In this document: in pieces, positions 1 through 11,258 of the stretch
Numbering within the stretch: the first letter of the stretch is position 1
Layout of the letters: the number at the start of each line of letters is the position of its first letter
Source of the DNA: Cocos nucifera
Taxonomy: Eukaryota; Streptophyta; Magnoliopsida; Arecales; Arecaceae
NCBI GenBank assembly: GCA_006176705.1
Contig: QRFJ01000084.1
Location: 496,001 to 560,000 of the forward strand
Length of the DNA: 64,000 bases
Direction: 5' to 3'
Program-made: the position numbers and the translations under genes
Notes under the pieces: generated by a model
Seen by the model: only the letters and a program-made list of their open reading frames with translations
The model's database searches: none
Told to the model about the DNA's origin: nothing

Positions 1-1700
1 TGAGTGCACCTAATTTTTAATTGAGTTAAGATTTAAATCAAATTTAAATATGGTTTAAAGCTAACTTAATTAGTTTTCTAGTTGGACTAAGATCATCCAT
101 AATTAGGCTTATACTAATCATATTTTAATTAGGTTAAAAATTAGTTTGACCTAGTCAATACATGAGAATCCTAGTTAGACTTGGATTCCTTGTTTTCTTC
201 CTTGTGAAAATAATCTCCACACCCACTTATTTTTATTTTTAGATTTTTTCTATGATTTTCATGCCTAAGAATGATTTCCCATGCCCAAGATTAACTTTCC
301 ATGCCCCATATCCTGGTTAATTTGGATACAAATTTGACTTGGTCTTATTTGAAAGTTAGTTTGAATGAGTCAAACTAAATAAGAATTTTAATTTGATTAA
401 ACTCTTCTCCTCTTTTTTTGGAAATAAACCCACACCCACCCTTATTTTTTGTCGCCCTTTTTCTTCTCTCTTTGGGCAATGGTTTAAGGAATCTCATGCA
501 CAAAAATTATGGGGAGGCATCCAAGAGTTAGGCGCCCCCCAATCTCTTCCTAATTTCCTTGTTTGACTAGGTCATTTTGACCTAGTCTTTCTTTTTCTTG
601 GGATGCCTCCTTCTAATTGTTTTAGGCATCAAAAACTCTAGTATTTTCATGGTAGAAAGCAGAGAAAGAGAGGTCTTATCGTGGGGGTTATGGGTGCCTA
701 CATCCTTAGAGAAAAAGTCTTCATTAAGACATGAAAGATTCATGTCTTGATGAAGACAAAGGTAAGAAAGAAAGTTTTCTCTCATAGTTTTTTTTTCGAC
801 GGTTACCTTCTCATTTTTCTTTATGATTTTTATATGATAAAATTTGAGAGAGAGAGAGAGGAAGAGGGCATGGAGATATGTGCTCCAAGGTGTTGGGGTA
901 GGATGATCAATTTTGGATATGATCTGATCATGTCCTGATGAGAGAAGAAGGTCTTCTCTTAGGGTTTCTTTGAAAATCCTTCTTCTCTATATTTTTGTAT
1001 GATTTTTTCTATGAGAAAAATTAGAGGGGAAGAGATCTAGATGTGTGAAAATTCTAGAGGAGAAGGTCTTCTCTTGTTCACGTATGGAGATCCATTTAAG
1101 ACATCAACGGTTGATGGCCCGAAAAGAGAAGATATGTCTTCTCTTAGGATCTTTCTTAACTATGTATTTTTTAATTTTTGGAAGATCCAAGAGTTGGATT
1201 TTTTTCTAAATCTTCCTCATATTCTTCATCTCTTAGAGTATCCAAGAGATCAAAAGAATAAATTTTAGATTAACCATCTGGAGGGATCCGCGAGAAGCTA
1301 ACACTTCGAGCGGATCTTCGTTCGACGAACCTCCGATTTGTGTCGCAGCCTCGTATGGACTTACTGTAGAGGCCAGACATGCACGGCTCTGAAGGCAATA
1401 ATAAAAATCAACTATGGAGTTCTCGACCCATGCGAAGGTAAGAGATCTGATCTCTTCTTGACCTAGATACGATCTAGGATTTAGATCTAGAACTATTCTA
1501 GATCTAGGGTATTATTTTGATCAATACCAAAACTTTTATTTTTAGATTTAAGAATGCACTATAACATGTTATAGGTCCTAGATGCAGGGTTTAGTAATTT
1601 GATTACATACTTTGGTAGATTAAATAGTTTAATTTATAACTTCCATTACGTTATATTTTAAAAAGGTTTTGAAATTCATGCATAAAACCCTGCATATTTT
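1..1700. repeat. AT-rich repeat debris; piece of Copia-like LTR near 1280-1400
   Basis: No supportable gene; the small ORFs here are in low-complexity AT or GA-rich sequence. Between about 1280 and 1400 there is a GC-richer block with the motif GTAGAGGCCAG followed by a short downstream stretch. The same motif sits in the 3' part of the Angela-type LTRs (around 13990, 17920 and 25805), so I infer a diverged LTR 3' end. A motif like AAGGTCTTCTCT recurs near 950, 1065 and 1135, suggesting degenerate tandem structure. Assignment is weak. Confidence 0.3.
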
Positions 1701-3530
1701 CCATCAACAATAGGACACACAAATTAACTCAAGGTTTTATAGAAATTTGGTGCCAAACTTAGCATCTATATCACTCTCCAAGATATCTTTTTTGGAAATT
1801 TCACTATAAACTCTCCAAGATTATAGCATGATTGTTTTATTCGTACTCATAATCAAATAAAGTTGATTTTGCCAATGAAAATCAACTAAACCACTCCCCA
1901 AGCTACTCTTAGCCTTAAACAAATAATACAATCTAATTTAATGCTTGGATTGACTCTTCCCTCAAGTTTCAATCCCAATTGAAATTCATTACAATAGAAA
2001 TTGAATGAGTATTGAAGAACCCAATCAAAAGCTTCTAAAGAGCAAATAAAGAAGTCATTGAAGCTTGAGTGGATATTGCTAAGAAGACATGGTAATTAAT
2101 ACACTTTTCTTCTTCTTTGAACCCTCTGAATCTCAAGAGTGTGGTGGTTAGGAAGTAAATGCACTCTTTTAAATGAACTCTTAGTGTTTCTTAAACTTTC
2201 TCTTTGTTTTCCTTCTTCTTTCTCTTTTTCAATATGTTTGGCATGCATTTAGAGCTCTTAGAAGATCTGAAAATGGGTTTTTGGCCATTAGAGTTGTTTT
2301 GTATACTTCAGCACGTTCCACAAAATAAGTCATGAGAGTTATCAGACATAGTGGAGTTGAGTCATAGAAACTTGGGGTTGACTCAAAGTTAACTTGAGGT
2401 CAACTTAGACTAACTTGGGGTCATTCGGGCAGAGGTCGATTTTGATAACTCTCTATCTTTCACCTAAGACTATTTAAGGGTTGACTTAACTAAACTTGGG
2501 ATCAACTCAAAGTATGCTCAAGTCGACTCTTGATCTGAGGGAGTCAGCTCAAGAACAAGCTGAAAAATAGTGCTTTCTATCTTGGTCTGAGAGAGTCAAT
2601 TCATAGTAACTTAAGGTTGGCTCGCAGTTTTGTGCCACTGAGATTTTGCATATCAGAGTTGTCTCACAGAAATTTGGGGTTGACTCCTGACTTTCAACTT
2701 TAGTTATCTTACAATGTAGATTCCCAAACTTGCATCCCTTAGCCTCAAACTCTTACAATTTCTTTGACATTCTTAGATCAAATTAGCTTCTTGAAAAATT
2801 CCTCAACACATATTTCAACGAACTATTTGTTTGATCATATACTCAAATATTTTGTATTCATCAAAATCATTCCTTGGATAAAAAATCTTCCTCTTTTGAT
2901 GATGACAAAACATTAAGAATAAGCAAGAGAAATTTTTAATGTAAACTAGGATAATAATTTGACTCTTGCTTAACCAACATCATAAGTGTATCAAATTAGA
3001 GCATTAAGTTCAGAAAAATGATTGAAATTTCATGATGCAAGGTTGTGCCTTGTTGAATGTATCAGAGCATTGTAAATTTGGGAAGTTCCAATTCATTTCA
3101 ACTTAGTGATAAGAAAATATCATGAGGTATCAGAGCATTGTAAATTTGGGAAGTTCCAATTCATTTCAACTTAATGATAAGAAAATATCATGAGGTATCG
3201 ATTACAAATTTGAGATACTAAAGTGCTAGAGAGGCAATTAAGCACCTTGCAATGTTGTTTCTTTCAAAAACATGTACCAAAGTGTTATGATCAGATGTAT
3301 CAAATTAATTAATCTATATCGGAACATGTGATTTGTTGACCTGTATCAGAGCATGTATGAATCAAATGAAGGTTAAAGTATTAGATCAAGGTTAAGTATC
3401 AGAGCTGCAATAAGATCTTCCCAAGGATTGAGTATTGTAACTACTTTTTGGTGTTGCTTATACTCGAAATTGAATTGAATTAATTTTATTTTATTTTCTC
3501 CTTACTCCCCTTTTTGTGTCATCACGCAAA
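1701..3530. repeat. Decayed retroelement sequence with GTTGACTC-type motif cluster
   Basis: No gene is visible. Positions 2280-2720 carry many copies of GTTGACTC / GTCAACTT-type motifs. The same kind of motif is clustered inside the LTR at 29390-30778 and in 28340-28560, both beside SIRE-type Copia coding relics. A segment at 2895-2915 (TTTTGATGATGACAAAAC) resembles the start of SIRE-type LTRs. I infer LTR-derived debris of that group, but cannot place element ends. Confidence 0.35.
3061..3196. repeat. 68-bp tandem duplication
   Basis: Positions 3061-3128 and 3129-3196 are two adjacent copies of a 68-bp unit that begins ATCAGAGCATTG and ends CATGAGGT. I see one difference between them (TTAGTGAT versus TTAATGAT). 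The unit starts with a motif resembling the tRNA-Met primer-binding site core TATCAGAGC, and similar motifs recur singly near 3348 and 3397. Confidence 0.85.
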
Positions 3531-3789
3531 AGATGAATAGTGAAATCAATGCATATTAGAGAATGATTGTTGCAATAAAGAATTTAACCAATAAAGCATA
3601 GTAAGTTATAATCTAAAAGATAAAATTTTTCATTAATCATTTGTATTATTTTTACAAGTATGTATCAAATAAAATGAATGTACTATGCACAAAACATGAT
3701 CTTTACGATACACCAAGATATGCATTAAAGACTAAAGACTACCAAAACAGTATAAATTAATACACAAGATAAATAAGCAATAGATAGAT

Positions 3790-4289
3790 AGCCTAATCCT
3801 CATCTAAGGAAACTCTATATGAGTGGATGAAGTAGCCCAAGAGGAGGAAGGTCCACCCCTCCTAGTCATGCTTTGAGAGAAGTCAAGTCTTCCCGTCTTT
3901 GGGAAGAAAATTCAACTCATAATGAGGTACAGTAGCATCTCCACAGATAGCTAGCTAGCGAGCACTTCCTCTAGCTCCCTGACCTCCTTCCTCACACTGC
4001 AGCCATGTCCTCCAGTCTGTCCATACACAAGCTGAATTGAGGCATCTCAACTATTCATGCGAGCCTTTATTCGTGGAGCACAATCAAGACTGCCTCGATC
4101 GTGGACTCAAATCTCCCATTACCTGACCAGATGTTCCCAAAGAACTCTTGGATGAGGTTAGGATAGGTGGGGAGGTCCAAGGAGCACATGAACTCCCACC
4201 CCTACTCACAAATCCGCCAACCGATGGTGAAATGCCCGTGCTCCCAGAACCCAAAGTTAATCTTCCTCCCGGTAGTGATGACCTGCATG
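3790..4289 (-). pseudogene. Retroelement protein relic, distal part (interrupted at the GATAG insertion site)
   Basis: Read on the minus strand from 4289 downwards, a frame with an early stop contains INFGFWEHGHFTIGW and later a stretch like LPTYPNLIQEFFGNI. This layout (a conserved FW..., then a YP.L..EF.N block) resembles the env-like or 'putative plant transposon protein' segments carried by some plant LTR elements. That assignment is from memory and weak. The frame connects across the GATAG duplication to the minus-strand segment at 28049-28210, which fits an old coding region split by the Copia insertion at 4295-28043. No intact protein is possible. Confidence 0.35.
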
Positions 4290-4294
4290 GATAG
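4290..4294. repeat. Target-site duplication GATAG, left copy
   Basis: GATAG abuts the end of the minus-strand LTR at 4295. The identical pentamer is at 28044-28048, right after the matching LTR at 28043. A 5-bp duplication is the usual size for Copia integration. Confidence 0.75.
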
Positions 4295-5071
4295 TTTTGG
4301 AGAATCCCTCACTATTTGGGCTCCGTGGATCCCTACCCAAGATCGCAATGCCGATGATGATATCGATACCATAAGAGGAAGGATGAAGAGAAATGCACAA
4401 AAATATAATCAAATAATATGGATCAGCTCAAGTTTTACCTCCACAGGATATGCAATTTCACTATGAGAGAAATCCATAAATACAAGACGAGACCACACCC
4501 TCTCAACTCTCATATATCAATCTTTCAACAAAAAGGTCAAATCCCTCCAAAAAACTCTCAAAATCTTCAAAAAGACACTCTAGCCACCACAAACTCTACA
4601 TTATAGGGCTTGTTGCAAGCTTTTTATAGAGTCTAAGAATACCTAAAATGGACAAGAAACTACCAAGACACGCTCATTTGAACTAGAACAACTCTCAGCC
4701 ATCTAATTACTGTTCTGATGCATAGATCATCATTGATCGCCGTCTTTTTCCACTGGCCTACACACCAAATTCGCATCTCCACCAGTAGCCCTAATGCCCC
4801 CCATCACCAGCCATCTGATCACACTAATCGAATGGTCTAGAATTCTCTTATAATAGTGCTAATCCAGTGCTAGTTCAAGGGCACCAAAATCGGTCTAGCA
4901 GCTGGTTCAGCACTAATTTGGGCTAGTTCAGCTTGGTTTACTATTGATTCTTCATTGGTTCATCTCCAATTCAAGCCCAATTAACCTCAATCTTATGATT
5001 TCTCCATCAATCCTTGATTCTTGGATTTCAATCAACCAATTAAGATCGAATTTAAGTTATCAAACCCAACA
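4295..5071 (-). repeat. 3' LTR of the minus-strand Copia
   Basis: Matches 27255-28043 over its length (for example GAGAATCCCTCACTAT at the left end and CAAACCCAACA at the right end). On the minus strand it starts TGTTGGGTTTGAT. The other terminus is decayed (TTTTGGAG where the partner has TGTTAGAG). It contains two small plus-strand ORFs that are fortuitous. Confidence 0.8.
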
Positions 5072-5095
5072 AATCTCCACCTTAACTTGATATTC
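5072..5095 (-). other. Polypurine tract of the minus-strand Copia
   Basis: On the minus strand, AAGGTGGAGATT directly precedes the LTR start TGTTGGGTTTG. This is the usual position of the plus-strand primer and identifies 4295-5071 as the 3' LTR. Confidence 0.65.
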
Positions 5096-8000
5096 CACTA
5101 TAAAAAAAAAAAAGAATTTTAGCGATCGAAAAATTGATCGCTAAAAACTAAGAATCGATCGCTAAAATTTTTAACGACTGATTTTGGAACCAAATATTTT
5201 CGATCGCAAAAAGCCTGGTTGAAAATATTTTGCGATCGATTTAAATCGACCACAAATTTTGCGATCGATTTAGCGACTAAAAATTAAAAAAATAATTTAA
5301 ATTTCATGATATTTTATTTTTTAAAATCGATCGTAAAATTGATTGCTAAAATCAATTATAAAATCGATCTCTAAATTTATTAAAATATTTTTTATTAACA
5401 AATTGATTGCAAAATCAATTGCTAATTATTTTTATTTTTTTATTAATAAAATCAATCACAAAATTGATTATTAATTATTTTTAATTTTTTTATTAATTTA
5501 TCAATTATAAAATTGATTGCTATTTAGTTTTAAATTTTTTTATTAATAAAATTAGTCATAAAATTGATTATTAATTATTTTTATTTTTTAATTAATCTAT
5601 CGATCATAAAATTGATCATTAATTTTGTTTAAATATTTCTTATTAAAAAAATCAACCATAAAATTGGTTGCTATTTATTTTTAAATTTTTTATTAATAAA
5701 ATTAATTGCAAAATTAATTACTAATTATTTTTAATTTTTTAATTAACATTTTAATCATAAAATTGATCACTAATTTTATTAAAATATTTTTTATTAATAA
5801 AATCAATCATAAAATTGATTACTAATTATTTTTAATTTTTTAATTAAAAAATAGATCACAAAATTTATTACTATTTATTTTTAAATTTTTTACTATTATT
5901 TTTAATTTTTTTTAAAATTAACATATCAATTATAAAATTGATTGCTAATTTTATTAAAATATTTTTTACTAATAAAATCAATCCAAAATCAATCACTAAT
6001 TATTTTTAAATTTTTTAATTAAAAAATCAATAATAAAATCAATCACTATTTATTTTTAAATTTTTTATTAATAAAATTAATTATAAAATTGATTGCTAAT
6101 TATTTTTATTTTTTTAATTTACATATCAATCACAAAATTGATTGCTAATTTTATTAAAATATTTTTATTAATAAAATTAGTCATAAATTTAGTCATAATT
6201 TATTTTTATAATATTTAAATTTTATTTTATATATTTATTTATTTATTGTTATAATTTTTTATGTATTTTAATAATTTATTATTTATTTTTATTATTTTTT
6301 CCCCATCCTCTTTCCCCCACACGCCTTTTGCATCCGCCTCCATCGCCACCCTCACCCGCCCATGCCGCCACCCTCACCAGCCCCACCAGTCCCTCGCGCC
6401 CCCACTCGTGCAGCCCCCTGGCCAGCTGCTCTGTGCCTCCAACACCACACCCCGATCTCCTGATTGCCCATGCCACACCCGTGCCGCACCCCATTCCCTA
6501 ACGGTGGAGATCAACGGTAGGTGGAGGCAAGGAGAAGGGAAGGAGGTTTGATGGAAGGCCGATAGGGAGGAGGGCCATGGCGGGCGAGCCGACAAGAGGA
6601 GGCTGGAGGGGAGGTCATCGCAGGCGGCCCAACGAGGGGAGGCCTGAGGGGAGGGGGGGTCGTCGTAGGTGGGCCGACAAGAGGAGGCCATCGCGGGGGT
6701 CACCGAGGAGGGGGGGGTTGTCGCGGGTAGGCCGGTGAGGGGAGGCCATCGCAGGCAATCACCCGGGAGGTGGGGGGGCCGTCACGATGGGCTAGCGAAG
6801 GGAGGCCATCGTAGGCAGGCCGACAAGGGAGGCCATCACGGGCGATCGCTAGAGAGGGGAGGGGGGCCGTCGTGGGCAAGCTGGTGAGGGAGGCCATTGC
6901 GGTCGGGCCAATGAGGGGAGGCCATCCTGGGCAGTCATCGGAGATTGGAAGGAGGTTGTCGCAGGCGGGCTAGCAAGGGGAGGCCGGAGGGGAGGGGAAA
7001 CCGCTGCGAGCGATCACTCGGGAGGGAGGGGGGCCATCGTGGGTGGGCCGGCAAGAGGAGGTCATCGCGGGCGGTCATCGAGAGGGGAGGGGGGGCCATC
7101 GTGGTAGGTGGCGAGGGGAGGCTGAAGCAGGCAATCATCGGGAAGGAAAGGGCGGGCCATCGTGGGTGGGTCGGAGAGTCGTAGATGGGGTTCGGGCGGC
7201 TGTGGTAGGGGAGGGGGGTGGCGGGGTTATAAATAAGGTTTTTTTCCTCATCTTTTCTTAAAAAACAAATAGCAACCGATAAATCAGTCACTAAAATAAA
7301 AATACCAACAAATATTTTTTAAAATTTAAATTAAAGATTAATTTTTTAATTACAAAAAATTATAAAAAAATTATAATCAAAAAATCTATCATAAATAATA
7401 AATAACATTTTTTTCTATCCTTACAGAAAAAATTAGATATCGATTGCTAAATCAATCTCTAAAATAATATTTTTTTCAAAATTCAAATTTGTAGCTAATT
7501 TTTTGTTTGCAAATAATTTAAAAAATTTTGCGACCAAAAAATTGATTGCAAATAATAAAGAAGATTTTTTTTATTAAAAAAAATTAGAAGTTAGTTTCTA
7601 AAATAATTTTTTTCAAAATTCAAATTTGCAATCAACTTTTTAGTTGCAAAAAATTAATAAAATTTTAAAACTAAAAAATCGATCATAAAAAATAAAGAAG
7701 ATTTTTTCTTTCCTTACCAAAATTAAATTTTGCAACTAATTTTTTTATCACAAAATTTGCAACCAAAAAATCGATCATAAAATATTTTAATTATTTTTTA
7801 ATTTAAAATAATTTAAAATTTTTATGATCGATTTTTTTATCATAAAATTAAATTTTGCAACCAATGTTTTGGTCATAAAATTTTTCAACCAAAAAATCAA
7901 TCATAAAATATTTTTATTATTTTTTTAATTTAAAATAATTTAAAACTTTTATGATCAATATTTTTTTTATAAAATTAAATTTTGTAACTAATTTTTTAGT

Positions 8001-9165
8001 CATAAAATTTTATGACTAAAAAATTGATTACAAAATATTTTAATTATCTTTTTAAATTTTAAATAATCTAAAAATTTTTTGATCGATGTTTCGATCACAA
8101 AATTTTACAACCAATTTTTCAATCACAAATATATTTTGTAAGAGAATATAATTTTTTTCTTATTTTTCTCTAAATATAATATAATCTTAGAATTTAATGT
8201 CTTTCTTCATCATTCATTATATAAATAATTATCGTTAGAGTGTCATCATAAAAAATAACTTCGATCCGGTAGCCCTAGCTATGTTGATCAATAAACTTCG
8301 ATTTTGAGGATCACGAACATGATGATCTGATAGATAAAGACTATCGATAGATTCAAAAATTTATAATAATGATCTTAATGATATTTATAGCATACTCAAA
8401 ATTTATTGCACGATCGACTACAAAATTGATTATTAATTTTATAAAAATATTTTTTACTAATAAAATTAGTTTCTAATTATTTTTACTTTTTTAATTAAAA
8501 AATTGATCATAAAATCAATCATTATTTATTTTTAAATTTTATGGTCAAAAAATCAATCATAAATTTTTTTATTATTTTAAATTAAATAAGTAATTAAAAT
8601 ATTTTATGATCAATTTTTTGATTAAAAAATTTTATGATAGAAAAATTGATTATAAAATTAATTACAAAATTAATTTTATTATAAAAAAATTAGTGGTAAA
8701 ATTTTTAAATTATTTTAAATTTTAAAAATAATTAAGATATTTTACGATCGATTTTTTGGTTGCAAATTTTGTGACCAAAAAATTGATTGCAAAATCAATT
8801 ACAAAATATTAATTTTATGGCCAAAAAATTGATAGCAAAATTTTTAAATTATTTTTTATTCTATATTTAAATTAAAATATTTTATGATCAAATTTTTGGT
8901 TGCAAAATTTTATGATCAAAAAATTGGTTGGAAAATCTATCATAAAATTTTACAAAATTAATATTTTATATTTTTTTATATTAGATTTTTGGTTGTAAAA
9001 TCGATCATAAAATTTTAATTTTGCCACCAATTTTACAATCAATATTTTTTTATCGCTATATTAATTTTTTTTATAATCGATCGTAAAATCGATTGCAAAA
9101 ATTTTGATCATAAAATCGATCGTAAATTTCTGCTAAAAAGTTCGATCATAAAATCGACCTCCATA
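5096..9165. mobile_element. CACTA-like non-autonomous element with palindromic AT arms and GC-rich core
   Basis: Starts with CACTATAAAAAA at 5096, a plausible CACTA-type terminus, followed by subterminal motifs such as GCGATCGAAAAATTGATCGC. Two long AT-rich arms (about 5110-6290 and 7260-9165) are made of degenerate units around 60 bp long. Each contains a short inverted repeat of the type AATCAATCA...TGATTGATT in front of runs of A and T. The core at about 6300-7230 is GC-rich. There is no transposase reading frame. Another non-repetitive island lies at 8160-8400. The right terminus is not recognisable (no TAGTG with a matching 3-bp duplication), so the right boundary is where the minus-strand Copia frame resumes. 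Confidence 0.5.
6300..7232. repeat. GC-rich degenerate minisatellite, G-run rich on plus strand
   Basis: After a C-rich stretch (6300-6500), positions 6560-7232 repeat variants of GAGGGGAGGCCATCGCGGGCGG with units around 40-50 bp. Many G runs of 4-8 bases give potential G-quadruplex sites. Several overlapping frames stay open on both strands only because the sequence is repetitive and poor in A and T. Their predicted peptides are compositionally biased (Gly/Arg or Pro/Ser), so I do not call genes. Confidence 0.7.
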
Positions 9166-9169
9166 TGAA

Positions 9170-9485
9170 TTTGTGAGCTTGTGAATGATCCCATCTTATG
9201 CCCTGAAGCAAATACCTAGCTACTCATGGATAGATAAATATGTGAGTCGAGCTAGGCCGCTCGATTCCATTTTCGTCATGTATTGTGACCTATCTGATCT
9301 AAAACCTACTAGGGATAGCTTCCTATGGTACTAAGAACTTCACTCTGCGACATCATCTATCATCCTCCTGAGTCTTTCATCTTGTGTCCAATTCATCTAT
9401 ACCTAGAGCTCCATCTCGCACTAAGCTTCCTACCAAGAGATAGTATCTTCCATACTTCTTCTCCTTCAAGACAACCCTACTACCA
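9170..9485 (-). pseudogene. GAG-pre-integrase relic, distal half, of the minus-strand Copia
   Basis: The minus-strand frame from 9485 contains SRVVLKEKKYGRYYLLVGSL, the style of the Copia GAG-pre-integrase domain (VV.KG.K....YLL.G). It is the continuation of the frame that ends at 26070. Dropping the TGCAC-flanked Angela-type insertion puts the two halves in the same frame. Stops follow downstream. The sequence then runs into the CACTA-like element. Confidence 0.6.
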
Positions 9486-9490
9486 TGCAC
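9486..9490. repeat. Target-site duplication TGCAC, left copy
   Basis: TGCAC precedes the LTR that starts at 9491 and recurs at 26065-26069 right after the final LTR end. Confidence 0.75.
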
Positions 9491-11258
9491 TATTAGATAT
9501 GTTTGCCCTAGAAGCCAAAATTGGCTGATACTTGTTATACACTTCTAAGGACAAAATTATAATTTTGACTATAAATAATAAAATAGATTATTTTCTATCA
9601 CAATGTCTATTTAGTGTCTATGATACATCCCTTGAGTTAATGGCAATGATAATTCTTATTTTCAAGAGTTGAAAATTTAAGACATGAATTTTCATTATTA
9701 ACTCATAACATAAACCTGATCATAGAATCATCATAAGGATGGTGATTGATTCGGAAGGTTGGTGTACAATCCCTTCTTTATAGTAGATGAGTCTTGAGTC
9801 TATGGTGTAGAGATGCCAAAGCAAGAGTATAAGTACTCATTAGAGAATGAGGATACTGAGCATGACCACCTCAAGCAGTCATTAGAAAGTCTACCTTCTC
9901 GTCGATGACTAGCTCGAAGCTGTAGTGGTGTATCTGGTTCTTTGATCTAAGATGCATTGACAGTTCACCTTGAGGGTGTTATAGTTTGACTACTCCATGA
10001 CTCGATCTCCTAGCCATTCAAAATCTTGAGGTGTATATTGGCTATAACATGTCCATTGTAGGAATTGGATTGCACCAAGAGAGAATCTATCTATCTCAAT
10101 AGATGAGGAGTAGCCCTATGATCATCACGAGAATCAAATCCGTAAGTCCATGGCCATGGTAGAGTGAAATAATAGAAAGAGTTTCTATTAAGATTTTCAC
10201 ACTGGATTTAAATCGAATGATTAATTCATATAATGGATATTAGGGTTTGACGAGTTCACCTTAACCCTAATCCGATCGGAGCTCAAGATAGAAGAACTTA
10301 ATCACATAGGTAACTACATCGAGAGGTTCATTTTTAGTTCTGATGGGTTGCCATCATATACTGCTAGATGTCATTTATGAATTTTGGGAGCAATTAGAAT
10401 GATTTAGATGATCGATCATTCTAGTTGTCTGAATCAAAAAAGTTTTGATCCATCGGAAGGTATTTCGATAATATCGATGATAGAGATCATGATATATCTC
10501 ATTATCATATGAAACTGAACCTAACTAGATCACACCAATAAGGGTTTGGATCTGAATATCATCAATTGGACTAATCCAGTTCAATTGATTTGAATTAGAT
10601 TCAATTAGGTTAAAGAAAATCGTGCTAGCACATGATTGAGCCTAATGTTCTTCTTCAACAATCATCAAAAGTTGTCTCGACTGAGCCAAATGTGTTTGTG
10701 CTCACTTAGGTACCTTTACTTGGTCTGACTGAAGTTTTTTTAGGTTAGAAAAGGATTGTCTTAATTTATGAGATAAATTTGAGACAACACCTACCATTTT
10801 TCATCACCTGCTAATTTTTATCTTTTGACTTTAGTCAAACGTTGACTTTTGATACTCAGACATCTGTCCATGTGTTATGCACCCATAGGAGAGTAGATGA
10901 GGGTTTGTCCCCCTACTACAAAGAGGAAAGGAGGGGGCACACGCCTAGGAAGGTGTGTGCCTAAGGATAATGATGCCTGGAGTCCCATACAGATGGGACT
11001 CTAGGTTGCTTCATGGAATAAACTTTAGTGGCACCTAAGACTCTACTTTGACCAGTCTTGGCACCACCCAAGGATGTTTGAGAGGGGCTCTCATCTGATT
11101 GGATCAGGTGATATCATCTCAATAAATAGATTTAGATCTGATTGCACGAAGCGATATGATTGGCCAAGCTGATGTGGCACAACATGGCACAGCAGGATCA
11201 ATATAAACCCTATCTGCACCTAGGTTTCAAAGAGTTCTCCCCTTGCCCATGCCACATA
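9491..11258 (+). repeat. Angela-type Copia LTR, type 1, truncated at its 3' end
   Basis: Begins TATTAGATATG..CCCTAGAAGCC, aligned with TGTTAGATATATG..CCCTAGAAGCC of the other LTRs (11259, 23797, 63054). It diverges from the next LTR most clearly in 10900-11258 (for example GACTCTAGGTTGCTTCATGG), so I call it type 1. It stops at CCCATGCCACATA, where a second LTR begins. In the last LTR of the complex that same junction sequence continues into GCCCTCTCCCC (25549), so the missing type 1 tail is at 25549-26064. Confidence 0.8.

Noticed and set aside
6261..7291. Several overlapping open frames on both strands in the GC-rich block
   Set aside because: They exist because the block is repetitive and short of A/T stops; peptides are low-complexity and frames overlap on both strands.
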